A stretch of DNA of 64,000 bases from positions 12,833 through 76,832 of the forward strand of contig JAPSFS010000014.1 of the NCBI GenBank assembly GCA_035063785.1. The letters are read 5' to 3'. The notes beneath the pieces were generated by a model that was not told the origin of the DNA, did not search any database, and was given only the letters and a program-made list of their open reading frames with translations. Position numbers and translations under genes: made by a program. This DNA is from Comamonas_C sp026954015. GTDB taxonomy: Bacteria > Pseudomonadota > Gammaproteobacteria > Burkholderiales > Burkholderiaceae_C. Positions within the stretch are counted from its first letter, which is position 1, and every line of letters begins with the position of its first letter. This document shows positions 9,313 to 18,545 of the stretch, piece after piece.

Positions 9313-9413
9313 CGCGCGCATGCAAAGCGGCCCATTGTAGGTGCGCACCCGCCTGCGAGGGCTGCGGCGCACGCGCTCTATCATGCGGTGTCTGTTGCGA
9401 CCAAGGACCCCCG

Positions 9414-10394
9414 ATGCACGCCTGGCTTTGCCGCGAACTCACCGGCGTAGACGCTCTGCGCTGGACCGAACAGCCGACACCGCAGCCCGCGGCGGGTGAA
9501 GTGCTCATCGAAATCCGGGCGGCAAGCCTGAACTTCCCCGATCTGCTGATCGTGCAGGGCAAGTACCAATTCAAGCCCCCGCTGCCGTTCGTGCCAGGGT
9601 CGGAATACGCGGGCGTGGTGCGCGAGCTCGGCGCGGGCGTCACCCACTTGCGGGTGGGGCAGCGCGTCGCCTGCCTGAACGGCACCGGGGGATTTGCCAC
9701 ACACACGACGGCACCGGCGCACCTGTGCTTTCCGCTGCCCGAGAGTTTCACGTTCGAGGACGCGGCGGCGTTTCTCATGATCTACGCCACCTCGCACCAC
9801 GCGCTGCTGGACCGCGCCGCGCTGCGGGCGGGCGAGACGGTGTTGATCCTGGGCGCAGCCGGCGGCGTCGGCACGGCGGCGATCCAGATCGCCAAGGCGG
9901 TGGGCGCGCGCGTGATCGCGGCCGCATCGACCGTCGAGAAATGCGCGGTCTGCCGCGCCCAGGGCGCCGATGCGACGATCAACTACGGCACCGAGGATCT
10001 GCGCGGCGCGATCAAGGCGCTGACCGGCGGCAAGGGCCCGGACGTGATCTACGACCCCGTGGGGGGCAATTTCACCGAAGCGGCGTTCCGCTCGATCGCC
10101 TGGCGCGGGCGTCACCTGATCGTCGGATTCGCAGCCGGAGACATCCCGCGCCTGCCGATGAATCTCACGCTGCTCAAGGGTGCCTCCATCGTCGGCGTGT
10201 TCTGGGGCGACTTCGCCCGGCGCGAACCACAGGCCAACGCCGCCGCGCTGGCGTCGCTGGGCCAGTGGTATGCGCGCGGCACGATCAAGCCGGTCATAGA
10301 CCACGTGCTGCCAATGGGCGAGCTGCCCGCCGCGTACGCGCGCATGGCGGCGCGCGACGTCAAGGGCAAGCTGGTGCTCGTCAATCCAGGGTAA
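9414..10394 (+). CDS. NADPH:quinone oxidoreductase-type zinc-less medium-chain dehydrogenase
   Basis: 326-residue member of the medium-chain dehydrogenase/reductase superfamily. It has the GroES-like N-terminal half (SLNFPDLLIVQGKYQ, PFVPGSEYAGVV) and a Rossmann domain with ILGAAGGVGTAAIQIAKAVGA. Zinc-binding residues are absent, as in quinone reductases. Its substrate cannot be read from sequence; homologues reduce quinones or enones with NADPH. It is transcribed divergently from surE across about 100 bases and stands alone, 64 bases ahead of the GGDEF gene. Confidence 0.85.
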   Translation: MHAWLCRELTGVDALRWTEQPTPQPAAGEVLIEIRAASLNFPDLLIVQGKYQFKPPLPFVPGSEYAGVVRELGAGVTHLRVGQRVACLNGTGGFATHTTAPAHLCFPLPESFTFEDAAAFLMIYATSHHALLDRAALRAGETVLILGAAGGVGTAAIQIAKAVGARVIAAASTVEKCAVCRAQGADATINYGTEDLRGAIKALTGGKGPDVIYDPVGGNFTEAAFRSIAWRGRHLIVGFAAGDIPRLPMNLTLLKGASIVGVFWGDFARREPQANAAALASLGQWYARGTIKPVIDHVLPMGELPAAYARMAARDVKGKLVLVNPG

Positions 10395-10458
10395 ACACTG
10401 CGCCCGGCCGGCCGATGTAACGACAAGAACCAAGAACAACCTTTACCACGCCTCCCGC

Positions 10459-11982
10459 ATGGCCACCCGATCCGTCTCCGAGTACGCCCGCGAAGCGCTG
10501 AAACAGATCGCCATTCGCAGGCTGCAGCCCACGCCGGACAACTACCAGGCGGTCTACGACGAAATCTCGGGTCGGGTCAGCCAACCGCCCTTCCCGATCG
10601 CGCGCCTGCGCCAGATCGCGCGCATCCTGCCCGGTCAGACCCCGGCGCAACGGCGCGTGCTCGAGCAGTTCTCCACGGCGGTGGACGCCCAGGACTGGAG
10701 CGCGCTGCAAAACGCGCTGGTCGCCTACGCCTCGCTGGGCATGACCCCTGTTTCCGCGTCGCCGCCCGAGGGCGAGGTCGCGATGGGCGCGCTCCCCACG
10801 GCCTTCGCCGAACGTCTGGCGCGACTCGTGGACAACATCCTGCCGGCGCTCGGCGAGGACGACACGCGCGTGCGCACGCTCGCAACCGAACTGACCCAGT
10901 GGCTGCGCCAGACCAGCCCCGAGACCGCCACCGCCGAAAAGTTACTCGACAATTTCAGCTACCGCCTGTCGTTTGCGAGCGAAGACCAGGCCGCGATCCG
11001 CGCCGGGCTGCTCACGCTGCTGCAACTGGTGTTCGACAACATCGCGGTGCTGAGCCCGGACGACACCTGGCTGCACGGCCAGGCCCAGGCCTTGCGCGAA
11101 GCCGCTACGCCCCCGCTGACACTGCGCCGCATTGACGAAGTGCAGATACGCCTGAAGGACGTGATCCTCAAGCAGCGCGAGTCACGAGAGCGCGCAGTGC
11201 AGGCACAGCAGCAGATGCGCACGCTGCTGGCAACGTTCATCGACCGCCTTGCCGAGATGGATGAAAGCAGCGCGAACTACCACGCGCAGCTCACCGATTG
11301 CGCCGAGCGCATCAGCCACGTGAGCAACGTGCAGGAGCTCGGACCGCTGCTGCAGGAAGTGATGCGCGCAACACATGACATGACGCAAAGCAGCCGCGCC
11401 ATGCGCACCGAGCTGCATGACCTGCGCGAACGCGCCGACGCCTCGACCGCGGAGATCGAGCACCTGCGCGAGGAACTTGAGCGCACGAGCGCGCAGGCCC
11501 GTCACGACCCGCTGACCGGTTCGCTCAACCGCAAGGGCCTCGAAGAGGCGCTGGAACGCGAAGTCTCGCGCGCACGGCGCATCGACGCGCCCCTGTGCAT
11601 CGCGCTGCTGGACATCGACAACTTCAAGCTGCTCAACGACCGGCTCGGGCACGCCGCCGGGGATGCCGCGCTCGTGCATCTGGTGAAAACCACGCGCAGT
11701 GTCATGCGCCCCCAGGATCAGCTTGCGCGCTTCGGCGGCGAGGAATTCGTGCTCGTGCTGCCCGACACCTCGCTCGAACAGGGTGTGCAAGCGATGAAGC
11801 GGCTGCAACGCGAACTCACCACGCACTACTTCATGCAGGGGGAGGAGCGCACCCTCATCACCTTCAGCGCGGGCGTCGCGCAACTGGGCCACGACGAAAG
11901 CAGCAGCGCCGCCGTCAAGCGCGCCGACCAGGCAATGTACCTGGCCAAGCGCTCGGGCAAGAACCGCGTCGTCGCCGCCTGA
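10459..11982 (+). CDS. diguanylate cyclase (GGDEF) with uncharacterised N-terminal helical domain
   Basis: 507-residue cytoplasmic protein. Residues 1-345 are mostly helical without a recognised sensor and include a coiled-coil stretch (about 230-345). A complete GGDEF domain follows: DPLTGSLNRKG, the GGEEF active site at 426-430 and an inhibitory-site RxxD (R417-D420) five residues before it. It should make cyclic di-GMP and be product-inhibited. No membrane segment or signal peptide is seen, so the N-terminal half is probably a protein-protein sensor. It converges on the CBS protein with 25 bases between stops. Confidence 0.92.
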   Translation: MATRSVSEYAREALKQIAIRRLQPTPDNYQAVYDEISGRVSQPPFPIARLRQIARILPGQTPAQRRVLEQFSTAVDAQDWSALQNALVAYASLGMTPVSASPPEGEVAMGALPTAFAERLARLVDNILPALGEDDTRVRTLATELTQWLRQTSPETATAEKLLDNFSYRLSFASEDQAAIRAGLLTLLQLVFDNIAVLSPDDTWLHGQAQALREAATPPLTLRRIDEVQIRLKDVILKQRESRERAVQAQQQMRTLLATFIDRLAEMDESSANYHAQLTDCAERISHVSNVQELGPLLQEVMRATHDMTQSSRAMRTELHDLRERADASTAEIEHLREELERTSAQARHDPLTGSLNRKGLEEALEREVSRARRIDAPLCIALLDIDNFKLLNDRLGHAAGDAALVHLVKTTRSVMRPQDQLARFGGEEFVLVLPDTSLEQGVQAMKRLQRELTTHYFMQGEERTLITFSAGVAQLGHDESSSAAVKRADQAMYLAKRSGKNRVVAA

Positions 11983-12007
11983 CGCGCACCATCAGTGCGC
12001 CAGCGGC

Positions 12008-12445
12008 CTACCAGCCCCCGGTGATGTACTGCTCCATCTGCTCAATGACGAACTGCTGTTGCGAGATCACGTGCTTGACGAGGTCACCGATCGAGACCAG
12101 ACCGACGAGTCGCCCGTCCTCGACCACTGGCAGGTGGCGCAAGCGGTTTTCCGTCATCAGGGCCATGCACTCTTCGGTGGATTGACCAGGGTGCACGAAG
12201 CGCACCGCGCGCGTCATGATCTCGCTCACCGGCGTATCTCCCGAGCTGCGCCCGAGCAGCACCACCTTGCGGGCGTAATCACGCTCGGTGAAGATGCCGG
12301 CGATCTTTTCGCCGTCCAGCACCATCAGCGCGCCTATGCCCTTTTCGGCCATCAGACGCAGCGCCTTGAGCACCGTGTCGGTGGGCGCGACGCAGTGCAC
12401 CTGCGCGTTGTTCTTGGAGCGAAGAATTTCTGCGACCGTCGTCAT
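12008..12445 (-). CDS. two-CBS-domain protein
   Basis: 145-residue stand-alone CBS pair. Two Bateman repeats are visible: residues about 10-65 (AEKGIGALMVLDGEKIAGIFTERD) and 75-130 (MTENRLRHLPVVEDGRLVGLVSIGDLVK). Such proteins bind adenosine nucleotides and regulate partners; no partner is fused here. The start at 12445 has a strong GGGAGG ribosome-binding site 7 bases upstream, which decides against the longer frame to 12478. Downstream the gene converges on the diguanylate cyclase. Confidence 0.9.
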   Translation of the reverse strand: MTTVAEILRSKNNAQVHCVAPTDTVLKALRLMAEKGIGALMVLDGEKIAGIFTERDYARKVVLLGRSSGDTPVSEIMTRAVRFVHPGQSTEECMALMTENRLRHLPVVEDGRLVGLVSIGDLVKHVISQQQFVIEQMEQYITGGW

Positions 12446-12572
12446 GGCGAACCTCCCTTTGCGGCGATGAACGAGCACACATTATCCCCATGCGAGCGCT
12501 AGCGAGGAACTACCGCAATCGGGCCTGGTCCCCAGGCTGGTTTCAAATGGAAAGCGGCGTAGATCCATTGTT

Positions 12573-12598
12573 GGCAAGCGCGAGCAGCTATTGTTTCT
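12573..12598. repeat. half copy of the dispersed palindromic intergenic repeat
   Basis: Within the 255-base gap 12446-12700 there is CAAGCGCGAGCAGCTATTG, matching the right arm and flank of the repeat seen whole at 44348-44397 and 29281-29327. The rest of the gap is A/T-richer than its surroundings and should hold the promoters of the CBS gene (minus) and the GST gene (plus). No clear -35/-10 pair was identified. Confidence 0.55.
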
Positions 12599-12700
12599 AT
12601 ATTAATCATCCCCCCGTCACGCGAAGGCGCTTTCTGCTACGCTGGCACCCGTTCGCCCGCGCGGTGCGTGGACGCATTTTCAATATCAGGAATCCGTTCG

Positions 12701-13306
12701 ATGAAACTCTATTACTCCGCCGGCGCCTGCTCGCTGGCCGCACATATCGCTCTGGAAGAAGCCGGTCTGAAGTACGAGGCCATCTCCGCCCCGACCAAGA
12801 CCAAGGTGTTGCCCGACGGCTCGGACTACCGCAAGGTCAATCCGCTGGGCTACGTGCCCTACCTGGTGCTGGATGACGGCACCGGCCTGCGCGAGTGCGC
12901 CATCGTCTGCCAGTACGTTGCCGACCAGGCGCCGGCCAAGGGGCTGATCCCCGCCTGCGGCACCATGGCGCGCTACGAGCTGCAGATGTGGATGCACTTC
13001 ACCTCAACCGAAATCCACAAGAACTTCAGCCCCCTGTTCAGCCCCGCCATGCCCGAAGAAGGCAAGAAGCTCAGCAAGGACAAACTCGCCGAGCGGCTGA
13101 AATGGTTGGACGGGCAGCTCGCCGGCAAGCAGTACCTCATGGGCAATGGCTTCACCGTGGCGGACGCCTACCTGTTCGTCGTGACGGGCTGGACCAAGCC
13201 GATGAACATCGACCTCGCGCCCTTTCCGAACATCGTGGCCTGGCGCGAGCGCGTGGCAGCACGTCCGGCCGTGCAGGCGGCGATGAAGGCGGAAGGGTTG
13301 ATCTGA
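12701..13306 (+). CDS. gstA: glutathione S-transferase (beta/GstA type)
   Basis: 201-residue GST with an N-terminal thioredoxin fold and a C-terminal helical domain. The N-terminus MKLYYSAGACSLAAHIALEE is the bacterial beta-class signature, with the conserved cysteine at residue 10. The NPLGYVPYL and GTGLRECAIV segments form the glutathione site. It conjugates glutathione to electrophiles in the cytoplasm. The ATG at 12701 places the signature at the N-terminus. It is monocistronic, ending 40 bases from the convergent MFS gene. Confidence 0.92.
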   Translation: MKLYYSAGACSLAAHIALEEAGLKYEAISAPTKTKVLPDGSDYRKVNPLGYVPYLVLDDGTGLRECAIVCQYVADQAPAKGLIPACGTMARYELQMWMHFTSTEIHKNFSPLFSPAMPEEGKKLSKDKLAERLKWLDGQLAGKQYLMGNGFTVADAYLFVVTGWTKPMNIDLAPFPNIVAWRERVAARPAVQAAMKAEGLI

Positions 13307-13346
13307 CGCTGCACGCTCGCGCAGACAGCCGAGGCGTTCTGGCGCT

Positions 13347-14564
13347 TCAACGCGGGGCGTCCAGCGGCCGCTGGCGCCACGCCACGAGCGCGCCCAGCCA
13401 CAGCGCGGCGGCCGAATAGACGAAACCGCGCGCCAGACCGCCCTCGCCGTCGGCGATCCAGCCCACCACCGTGGGGCCGACAATCTGCCCGAAGGCAAAC
13501 AGGATCGTGAACGCGCTGATGCCTGCAGCCCACTGCGCGGCGGGCAGGTTGTGGCGCACGAACGCGGTGGTAGACGCCACGAGCGAGAGAAACACCGCGC
13601 CGAACAGCAGGCCCGAGACCAGCACCACCGGCCACGCGGCGGTGAGCACCGGCAGCAGCGTGGCGACACCGAGCAGCGCGTTGAGCAGCGCGAGCGCGCC
13701 CCCGCCCCTGGCGCGGTCAAGCAGCCGTGCCCAGATACGCGCGGACGCCACCACCGCCAGCCCCAGCAGCGTGTAGAAGAGCGTGATGGCCGCGCCGCTC
13801 GCACCCTGGTCGCGCAGCAGCGCGATCACGAAAGTCATGTAGCCGATGTAGCCTACGCCAAAGAGCGTGTAGCCCGCGAGCATGGGCGCCATCGCAAGCC
13901 ACGGTAGTCTTTGAGCCAAATCAGGCCCTGGCGCTTGTCCATCTTGCGCTGCCGGCTCTCTTTTGGAGAGTGCGCGGGCCGGTTGGACCAGCACCAGCGT
14001 CGCCAGCACGCACAGCAGCGCCAGCCCCCACCACGCCCAGGCCCAGCCATGCGGCACCGCACGCGCCGCGGCCAGCAGCAGCGGCACACCCAATGCCGAG
14101 AGCGCAATGCCCGTGCCCACGCCGCCGTAATAGATGCCAAGCAGCAAACCCGCCTGCCGCGGCACCCGGTCGCCCAGCCGCGCGGCCAGCAACCCGCCGG
14201 CGATGAACACATAGGCGCTGGCCACGCCCGCCAGAAAGCGCTGCAGCAGCAGCGGGGCCGCGTCGATGAAAAAGCCCGAGAGCGCCATGAACACACTCGC
14301 GAGCACCGAGCCCCAGAGGAGCAGCGCGGTGGCGCCCAGGCGACGCATCAGCCACGGCGTCATCAGCGCTCCAGCCAGATAGCCGGCGGCATTGACCGTG
14401 TTCATCGCGCCCGCCAGCGTGTAGCTCCAGGCAAGGTCCTCGCGCATCACCGGCAGCAGCAGGGCGTAGGCGAAGCGCGTGATGCCCAGGGAAACGGCGG
14501 CGCCCAGCGACAAGGCGAGTGCGAGCGCGATCGGATGGCCGCGCATGCGGGAGGCATCAGGCAT
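13347..14564 (-). CDS. YbfB/YjiJ-family MFS transporter
   Basis: 405-residue 12-helix major-facilitator carrier of the YbfB/YjiJ group. It begins with the group's helix-1 motif ITRFAYALLLPVM and has paired six-helix halves with a central cytoplasmic loop (about residues 190-215). The substrate is unknown. The ATG at 14564 is preferred; one at 14546 is possible. It lies 20 bases downstream of the iclR-type gene on the same strand, so it is probably co-transcribed with and controlled by that regulator. Confidence 0.88.
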   Translation of the reverse strand: MPDASRMRGHPIALALALSLGAAVSLGITRFAYALLLPVMREDLAWSYTLAGAMNTVNAAGYLAGALMTPWLMRRLGATALLLWGSVLASVFMALSGFFIDAAPLLLQRFLAGVASAYVFIAGGLLAARLGDRVPRQAGLLLGIYYGGVGTGIALSALGVPLLLAAARAVPHGWAWAWWGLALLCVLATLVLVQPARALSKREPAAQDGQAPGPDLAQRLPWLAMAPMLAGYTLFGVGYIGYMTFVIALLRDQGASGAAITLFYTLLGLAVVASARIWARLLDRARGGGALALLNALLGVATLLPVLTAAWPVVLVSGLLFGAVFLSLVASTTAFVRHNLPAAQWAAGISAFTILFAFGQIVGPTVVGWIADGEGGLARGFVYSAAALWLGALVAWRQRPLDAPR

Positions 14565-14584
14565 GCGCCGATTGTTGCCGCAGA

Positions 14585-15349
14585 TCAGGACCAGGTTCGC
14601 GCCAGGGCGGTTGCCGCCTGTCGCAAATGCGGCAGGTGCTGCAGCGCCTGCGCCAGCGTCATGCGCGCCACCGGCGCCTGCAGGGCCACGGCGCAGCGCA
14701 CCGCGCGGCTGCCCGCGGCGCGCACCGGCACCGCGACGCACACGAGACCCTGCACGAATTCCTCGGCATCCACCGCGTAGTCCTGGCGCGCGATGCTGGC
14801 GAGCTCCGCGTCCAGCGCCTTGCGCTCGGTCAGCGTGGTGGGCGTGTAGCCGGTGAGCGGCAGGCTCTGCAGCATCTCCTCGCGCTTGCGCGGCGCCAGC
14901 GACGCGAGGAACAGCTTGCCGCTGGCCGAGCAGTGCAGCGGCACGCGCGTGCCGGGGCGCAGCTCCATCTGCAGCGGAAAGGCCGATTCGACCCGGTCAA
15001 GGTAGTGCACCTGCGCGCCGGAGAGCGCCGTGAGGTTGCAGCTCTCGCCCACCTGCGCCACGAGCTGGCGCAGCACCGCGTGGCGCACGCCCTGCGGGAC
15101 GCTCGCGGCCTGCACGCTGTCGGCCAGGGCCAGCAGGCGCGGCGCGAGCGTGAAGCGGCGGCTGCCCGGCTCGCGGCGCAGCAGCTCGGCCGCCTCCAGC
15201 TGCAGCAGCAGGCGGTGCACCGAGGGCTTGGGCCAGCCCAGCAGCTGCACCAGCTCCGCCGTGGTCAAGGGGCGGGCCTCGCGCGCCATCGCCTCCAGCA
15301 AGTCGAACTGGCGCAGCAGGGGCTTGCTGGCCGTCGCTTCATTGATCAT
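14585..15349 (-). CDS. IclR-family transcriptional regulator
   Basis: 254-residue regulator with an N-terminal winged helix (about residues 8-70; TTAELVQLLGWPKPSVHRLLLQLEAAELL) and a C-terminal IclR effector-binding domain (LHCSASGKLFLA, DYAVDAEEFVQGLVCVAVPV). IclR proteins commonly control catabolic operons for aromatic or small organic acids. It is divergent from the SDR-monooxygenase-transporter operon across about 97 bases and precedes the MFS gene, so it is the likely regulator of both. Confidence 0.93.
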   Translation of the reverse strand: MINEATASKPLLRQFDLLEAMAREARPLTTAELVQLLGWPKPSVHRLLLQLEAAELLRREPGSRRFTLAPRLLALADSVQAASVPQGVRHAVLRQLVAQVGESCNLTALSGAQVHYLDRVESAFPLQMELRPGTRVPLHCSASGKLFLASLAPRKREEMLQSLPLTGYTPTTLTERKALDAELASIARQDYAVDAEEFVQGLVCVAVPVRAAGSRAVRCAVALQAPVARMTLAQALQHLPHLRQAATALARTWS

Positions 15350-15446
15350 GGAATAAATCTCGATCTATGAGACGTTTTTGAATAAAAATGAGAGACTAAT
15401 TCTACGAAGACCTACATTCGCTGACAAGTTCAGCCCTTCACCATCC
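15350..15446. promoter_or_regulatory. divergent control region between the IclR gene and the SDR operon
   Basis: This is the only gap between the regulator and its putative target operon, and it is visibly A/T-richer than the flanks. It holds a short interrupted palindrome TCTC-N7-GAGA near 15358-15372 and a second GAGAGAC box near 15391, plausible IclR-type operator material. No confident -35/-10 hexamers were assigned. Confidence 0.4.
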
Positions 15447-16286
15447 ATGGCAAGCAGCTTTCACAACGTGGTCCTCACCGGCGCCTGCGGCGGCTTCGGG
15501 CAGGCGCTGGCGCAGACGCTGCTGGCGCAAGGCAGCGCGGTGGCGCTGGTGGGCCTGCGGCAAGAGGTACTGCAGGCGATGGCGGACACCGCACCCGGGC
15601 GCTGCGCCGTCTACACGCCCGACGTGGCTGACAGCGCCGCCATGCAGGCCATGGCCGCCGACTGGATGGCGCGCCACGGCCTGCCCGACCTGGTGATCGC
15701 CAACGCGGGCGTGGCGGGCGGCTTCGACACCGCGCAGCCACAGGATCTGGCCGTGATGCGCCGCATGCTGGAGATCAACCTGCTGGGCGTGGCCACCACC
15801 TTCCAGCCCTTTCTCGCAGCGGCGGCGGAGCAGCCCGGCCACCGCCTCGCGCTCGTGGGCGTGGCCAGCATCGCGGGCTGGCGCGGATTGCCGGGCAACG
15901 GCGCCTACTGCGCCAGCAAGGCCGGGCTCATTGCCTACCTGCAAAGCCTGCGCGCCGAGCTGCGCCCCACCCGCATCACCGTGCACACCGCCAGCCCCGG
16001 CTACCTGCGCACCCAGCTCACCGCGGGCAACCGCTTTGCGATGCCCGGCCTGCTGGAACCTGACGAGGCGGCGCGCCTGCTGCTCGCGGGCGTGGCCGCC
16101 GGGCGCGAGCACATCGTGCTGCCGCGGCGCACCGGCTGGCTGGCGCGAGCCCTCTCCTGCCTGCCCGCGCGCTGGCACGACGCCCTCCTGCTGCGCCAGC
16201 CACGCAAGCCGCGCGTGGGCGAGGCGGGCGCCACGCCGATTCCGGGCCTCGATCACCCCTTCTCTTCCAACACTCCACATCCATGA
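15447..16286 (+). CDS. short-chain dehydrogenase/reductase
   Basis: 279-residue classical SDR with the cofactor motif TGACGGFG near residue 12, the NAG motif (IANAGVAGG), and the catalytic Ser with YCASK. It should oxidise an alcohol or reduce a ketone with NAD(P). The start at 15447 (MASSFHN) places the Rossmann motif at the usual distance; upstream in-frame codons lack an ATG. Its stop overlaps the next ATG (ATGA). It heads a five-gene operon divergent from the IclR regulator. The substrate is unknown. Confidence 0.9.
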   Translation: MASSFHNVVLTGACGGFGQALAQTLLAQGSAVALVGLRQEVLQAMADTAPGRCAVYTPDVADSAAMQAMAADWMARHGLPDLVIANAGVAGGFDTAQPQDLAVMRRMLEINLLGVATTFQPFLAAAAEQPGHRLALVGVASIAGWRGLPGNGAYCASKAGLIAYLQSLRAELRPTRITVHTASPGYLRTQLTAGNRFAMPGLLEPDEAARLLLAGVAAGREHIVLPRRTGWLARALSCLPARWHDALLLRQPRKPRVGEAGATPIPGLDHPFSSNTPHP

Positions 16287-17599
16287 ACACGGCTGCCACC
16301 CAAGAACAGATCGCCCTCATCGGCGCCGGCCCCTCGGGTCTGGCAGGCGCGCGCGCGCTGCAGAAGGCGGGCGTCCCCTTCCAGGGCTTCGAGGCCTGGA
16401 GCGACGTGGGGGGGCTGTGGAACATCGAGAACCCGCGCTCCACGGTGTATGACTCGGCGCACCTGATCTCCAGCAAGACGACGACGGAATTCAGCGAATT
16501 CCCCATGCCCGCGGGCACGGCCGACTACCCCGGCCACGCCGAGCTGCTCGAGTACTTTCGCGCCTACGCCGCGCATTTCGACTTGAAGCGCCACTTTCGC
16601 TTCGGCACGCGGGTGCTCAGGGTGGAACCGGTGAGCGATGCGCCCGACACCCTCTGGCGCGTCACCGTTCAGGCAGAAGGCGGCGCCGAGGAAACCGCCG
16701 AGTACAAGGGTGTGGTGATCGCCAACGGCACGCTCGCCGAGCCCAACATGCCCCAGTTCGAGGGGCATTTTGACGGCGAGCTGCTGCACACCAGCGCCTA
16801 CAAGTCGCCCACGCAGTTCACGGGCAAGCGCGTGCTCATCGTCGGCGCGGGCAACTCGGGCTGCGACATCGCGGTGGATGCGGTGCACTACGCGAACAGC
16901 GTGGAGATGTCGGTGCGCCGCGGCTACTACTTCGTGCCCAAATACGTCTTCGGCATCCCGGCCGACACGGTGGGCGGCAAGCTCACGCTGCCGCCCTGGC
17001 TCAAGCAGAAGATTGACAGCACCATCCTCAAGTGGTTCACCGGCGACCCGGTGCGCTTCGGCTTTCCCAGGCCCGCGTACAAGATGTACGAATCGCACCC
17101 GGTGGTGAACTCGCTCATCCTCTACCACCTGGGCCATGGCGATGCGCGCATCCGCGCCGACATTGCGCGCCTGGATGGCAACACCGTGCACTTCAAGGAC
17201 GGCACGCAGGGCGAGTACGACATGGTGCTGGCGGCCACTGGCTACAAGCTGCACTACCCCTTCATCGATGACGCGCTGCTGAACTGGCAGGGCATGGCGC
17301 CCAGCCTCTACCTCAACATCTTCGCGCCGCGCTACACGCACCTGGCCGTGCTGGGCATGGTGGAGGCAAGCGGCCTCGGCTGGCAGGGCCGCTACGAGCA
17401 GGCCGAGCTCGTGGCGCGCTACTTCAAGGGCCTGGATGCGGGCAGCAGCGCCGCCGCCGCGCTCACGCAGGCCAAGGCCGGGCCGCCGCCCGACCTCTCG
17501 GGCGGCTACCACTATCTCAAGCTCGAGCGCATGGCCTACTACGTCAACAAGGACGTGTACCGGCGCACCGTGCGCCGTGCGGCCGAGGCGCTGAACTGA
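16283..17599 (+). CDS. flavin-containing (FMO/Baeyer-Villiger-like) monooxygenase
   Basis: 438-residue class B flavoprotein monooxygenase. It shows the FAD motif GAGPSG (14-19), the NADPH motif GAGNSG (188-193) and between them the FMO fingerprint FxGxxxHxxxY (F163 to Y173). These enzymes insert oxygen into ketones or oxidise N/S atoms using NADPH and O2. Linked to two dehydrogenases and two transporters, it is likely the ring- or ketone-oxygenating step of a catabolic route. Which substrate is not visible. Confidence 0.88.
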   Translation: MNTAATQEQIALIGAGPSGLAGARALQKAGVPFQGFEAWSDVGGLWNIENPRSTVYDSAHLISSKTTTEFSEFPMPAGTADYPGHAELLEYFRAYAAHFDLKRHFRFGTRVLRVEPVSDAPDTLWRVTVQAEGGAEETAEYKGVVIANGTLAEPNMPQFEGHFDGELLHTSAYKSPTQFTGKRVLIVGAGNSGCDIAVDAVHYANSVEMSVRRGYYFVPKYVFGIPADTVGGKLTLPPWLKQKIDSTILKWFTGDPVRFGFPRPAYKMYESHPVVNSLILYHLGHGDARIRADIARLDGNTVHFKDGTQGEYDMVLAATGYKLHYPFIDDALLNWQGMAPSLYLNIFAPRYTHLAVLGMVEASGLGWQGRYEQAELVARYFKGLDAGSSAAAALTQAKAGPPPDLSGGYHYLKLERMAYYVNKDVYRRTVRRAAEALN

Positions 17600-17615
17600 T
17601 CCTGAAAGGCATGCC

Positions 17616-18545
17616 ATGCTGCCCATCGACGAAATCCGGCTGAACTTCAACCCCGCGTCGCTCGCGCTGCTCAACTGGGTGCTGGCGGCGCTGATGTTCG
17701 GCATCGCGCTGGATACGCGCGTGGAGGACTTTCGCCGTGTGCTCAAGCTGCCGCTGGCCTTCGGCGTGGGCATCGCGGCGCAGTTCCTGGTGCTGCCGCT
17801 CATCACCTTCGTGCTCTCCATCGTGCTGGGGGTGGAGCCGAGCATCGCGCTGGGCATGATCCTCGTCGCCTGCTGCCCGCCGGGCAACGTGAGCAACATC
17901 CTCACGCACCAGGCCGGGGGTAACGTGGCGCTGAGCGTGTCGATGACGGCCGTCTCCAACGCGCTCGCGATCGTGCTCATGCCGCTCAACTTCGCCTTCT
18001 GGGGCCACCTGCACCCCACGGCGGCGCCGCTGCTCAAGACCATAGCGCTGAGCCCGCTGGAGATGACGCTGCACATCATCGCCATCATCGGCATCCCCTT
18101 CGTGCTCGGCATCGCCATCGCGCACCGCTGGCCCGCGTTCACCGCGCGCGTCAAGCGCCCCGTGGGCATCGTGAGCTTTCTCGTTCTGATCGGCTTCATC
18201 ATCGGCGCCATCGCGGGCAACTGGCGCTTCTTCATCGACTACACCGGCGAGGTACTGCTCGCCGTGGCGCTGCACGACGCGCTGGCGCTGGCCACCGGCT
18301 ACGGCTGCGCACTGCTCTTTCGCGTGCCCGACTACGACCGGCGCGCCATCACCTTTGAAGTGGGCATCCGCAACGCGGGGCTGGGGCTCGTGCTGGTGTT
18401 CAGCTTTTTCGGCGGGCTGGGCGGCATGGCCGTGGTCGCGGGCGTCTGGGGCTTCTGGGACATCATCGCCGGCCTGCTGCTTGCCAGCCTGTGGGCGCGG
18501 CGCCCCGCGCTCACGCAAACCGCTTCATCGAAAGCCACCGCATGA
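17616..18545 (+). CDS. bile acid:sodium symporter (BASS) family transporter
   Basis: 309-residue membrane protein with about nine hydrophobic helices. It contains the BASS core ILVACCPPGNVSNILTHQAGGNVALSVSMTAVSN, which includes the sodium-site region, and the second conserved segment FEVGIRNAGLGLVLV. Members move bile acids, other organic acids or pantothenate-type substrates with sodium. It lies inside the dehydrogenase/monooxygenase operon, 16 bases after the monooxygenase and overlapping the next gene by ATGA, so it probably imports the pathway substrate. Confidence 0.9.
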   Translation: MLPIDEIRLNFNPASLALLNWVLAALMFGIALDTRVEDFRRVLKLPLAFGVGIAAQFLVLPLITFVLSIVLGVEPSIALGMILVACCPPGNVSNILTHQAGGNVALSVSMTAVSNALAIVLMPLNFAFWGHLHPTAAPLLKTIALSPLEMTLHIIAIIGIPFVLGIAIAHRWPAFTARVKRPVGIVSFLVLIGFIIGAIAGNWRFFIDYTGEVLLAVALHDALALATGYGCALLFRVPDYDRRAITFEVGIRNAGLGLVLVFSFFGGLGGMAVVAGVWGFWDIIAGLLLASLWARRPALTQTASSKATA

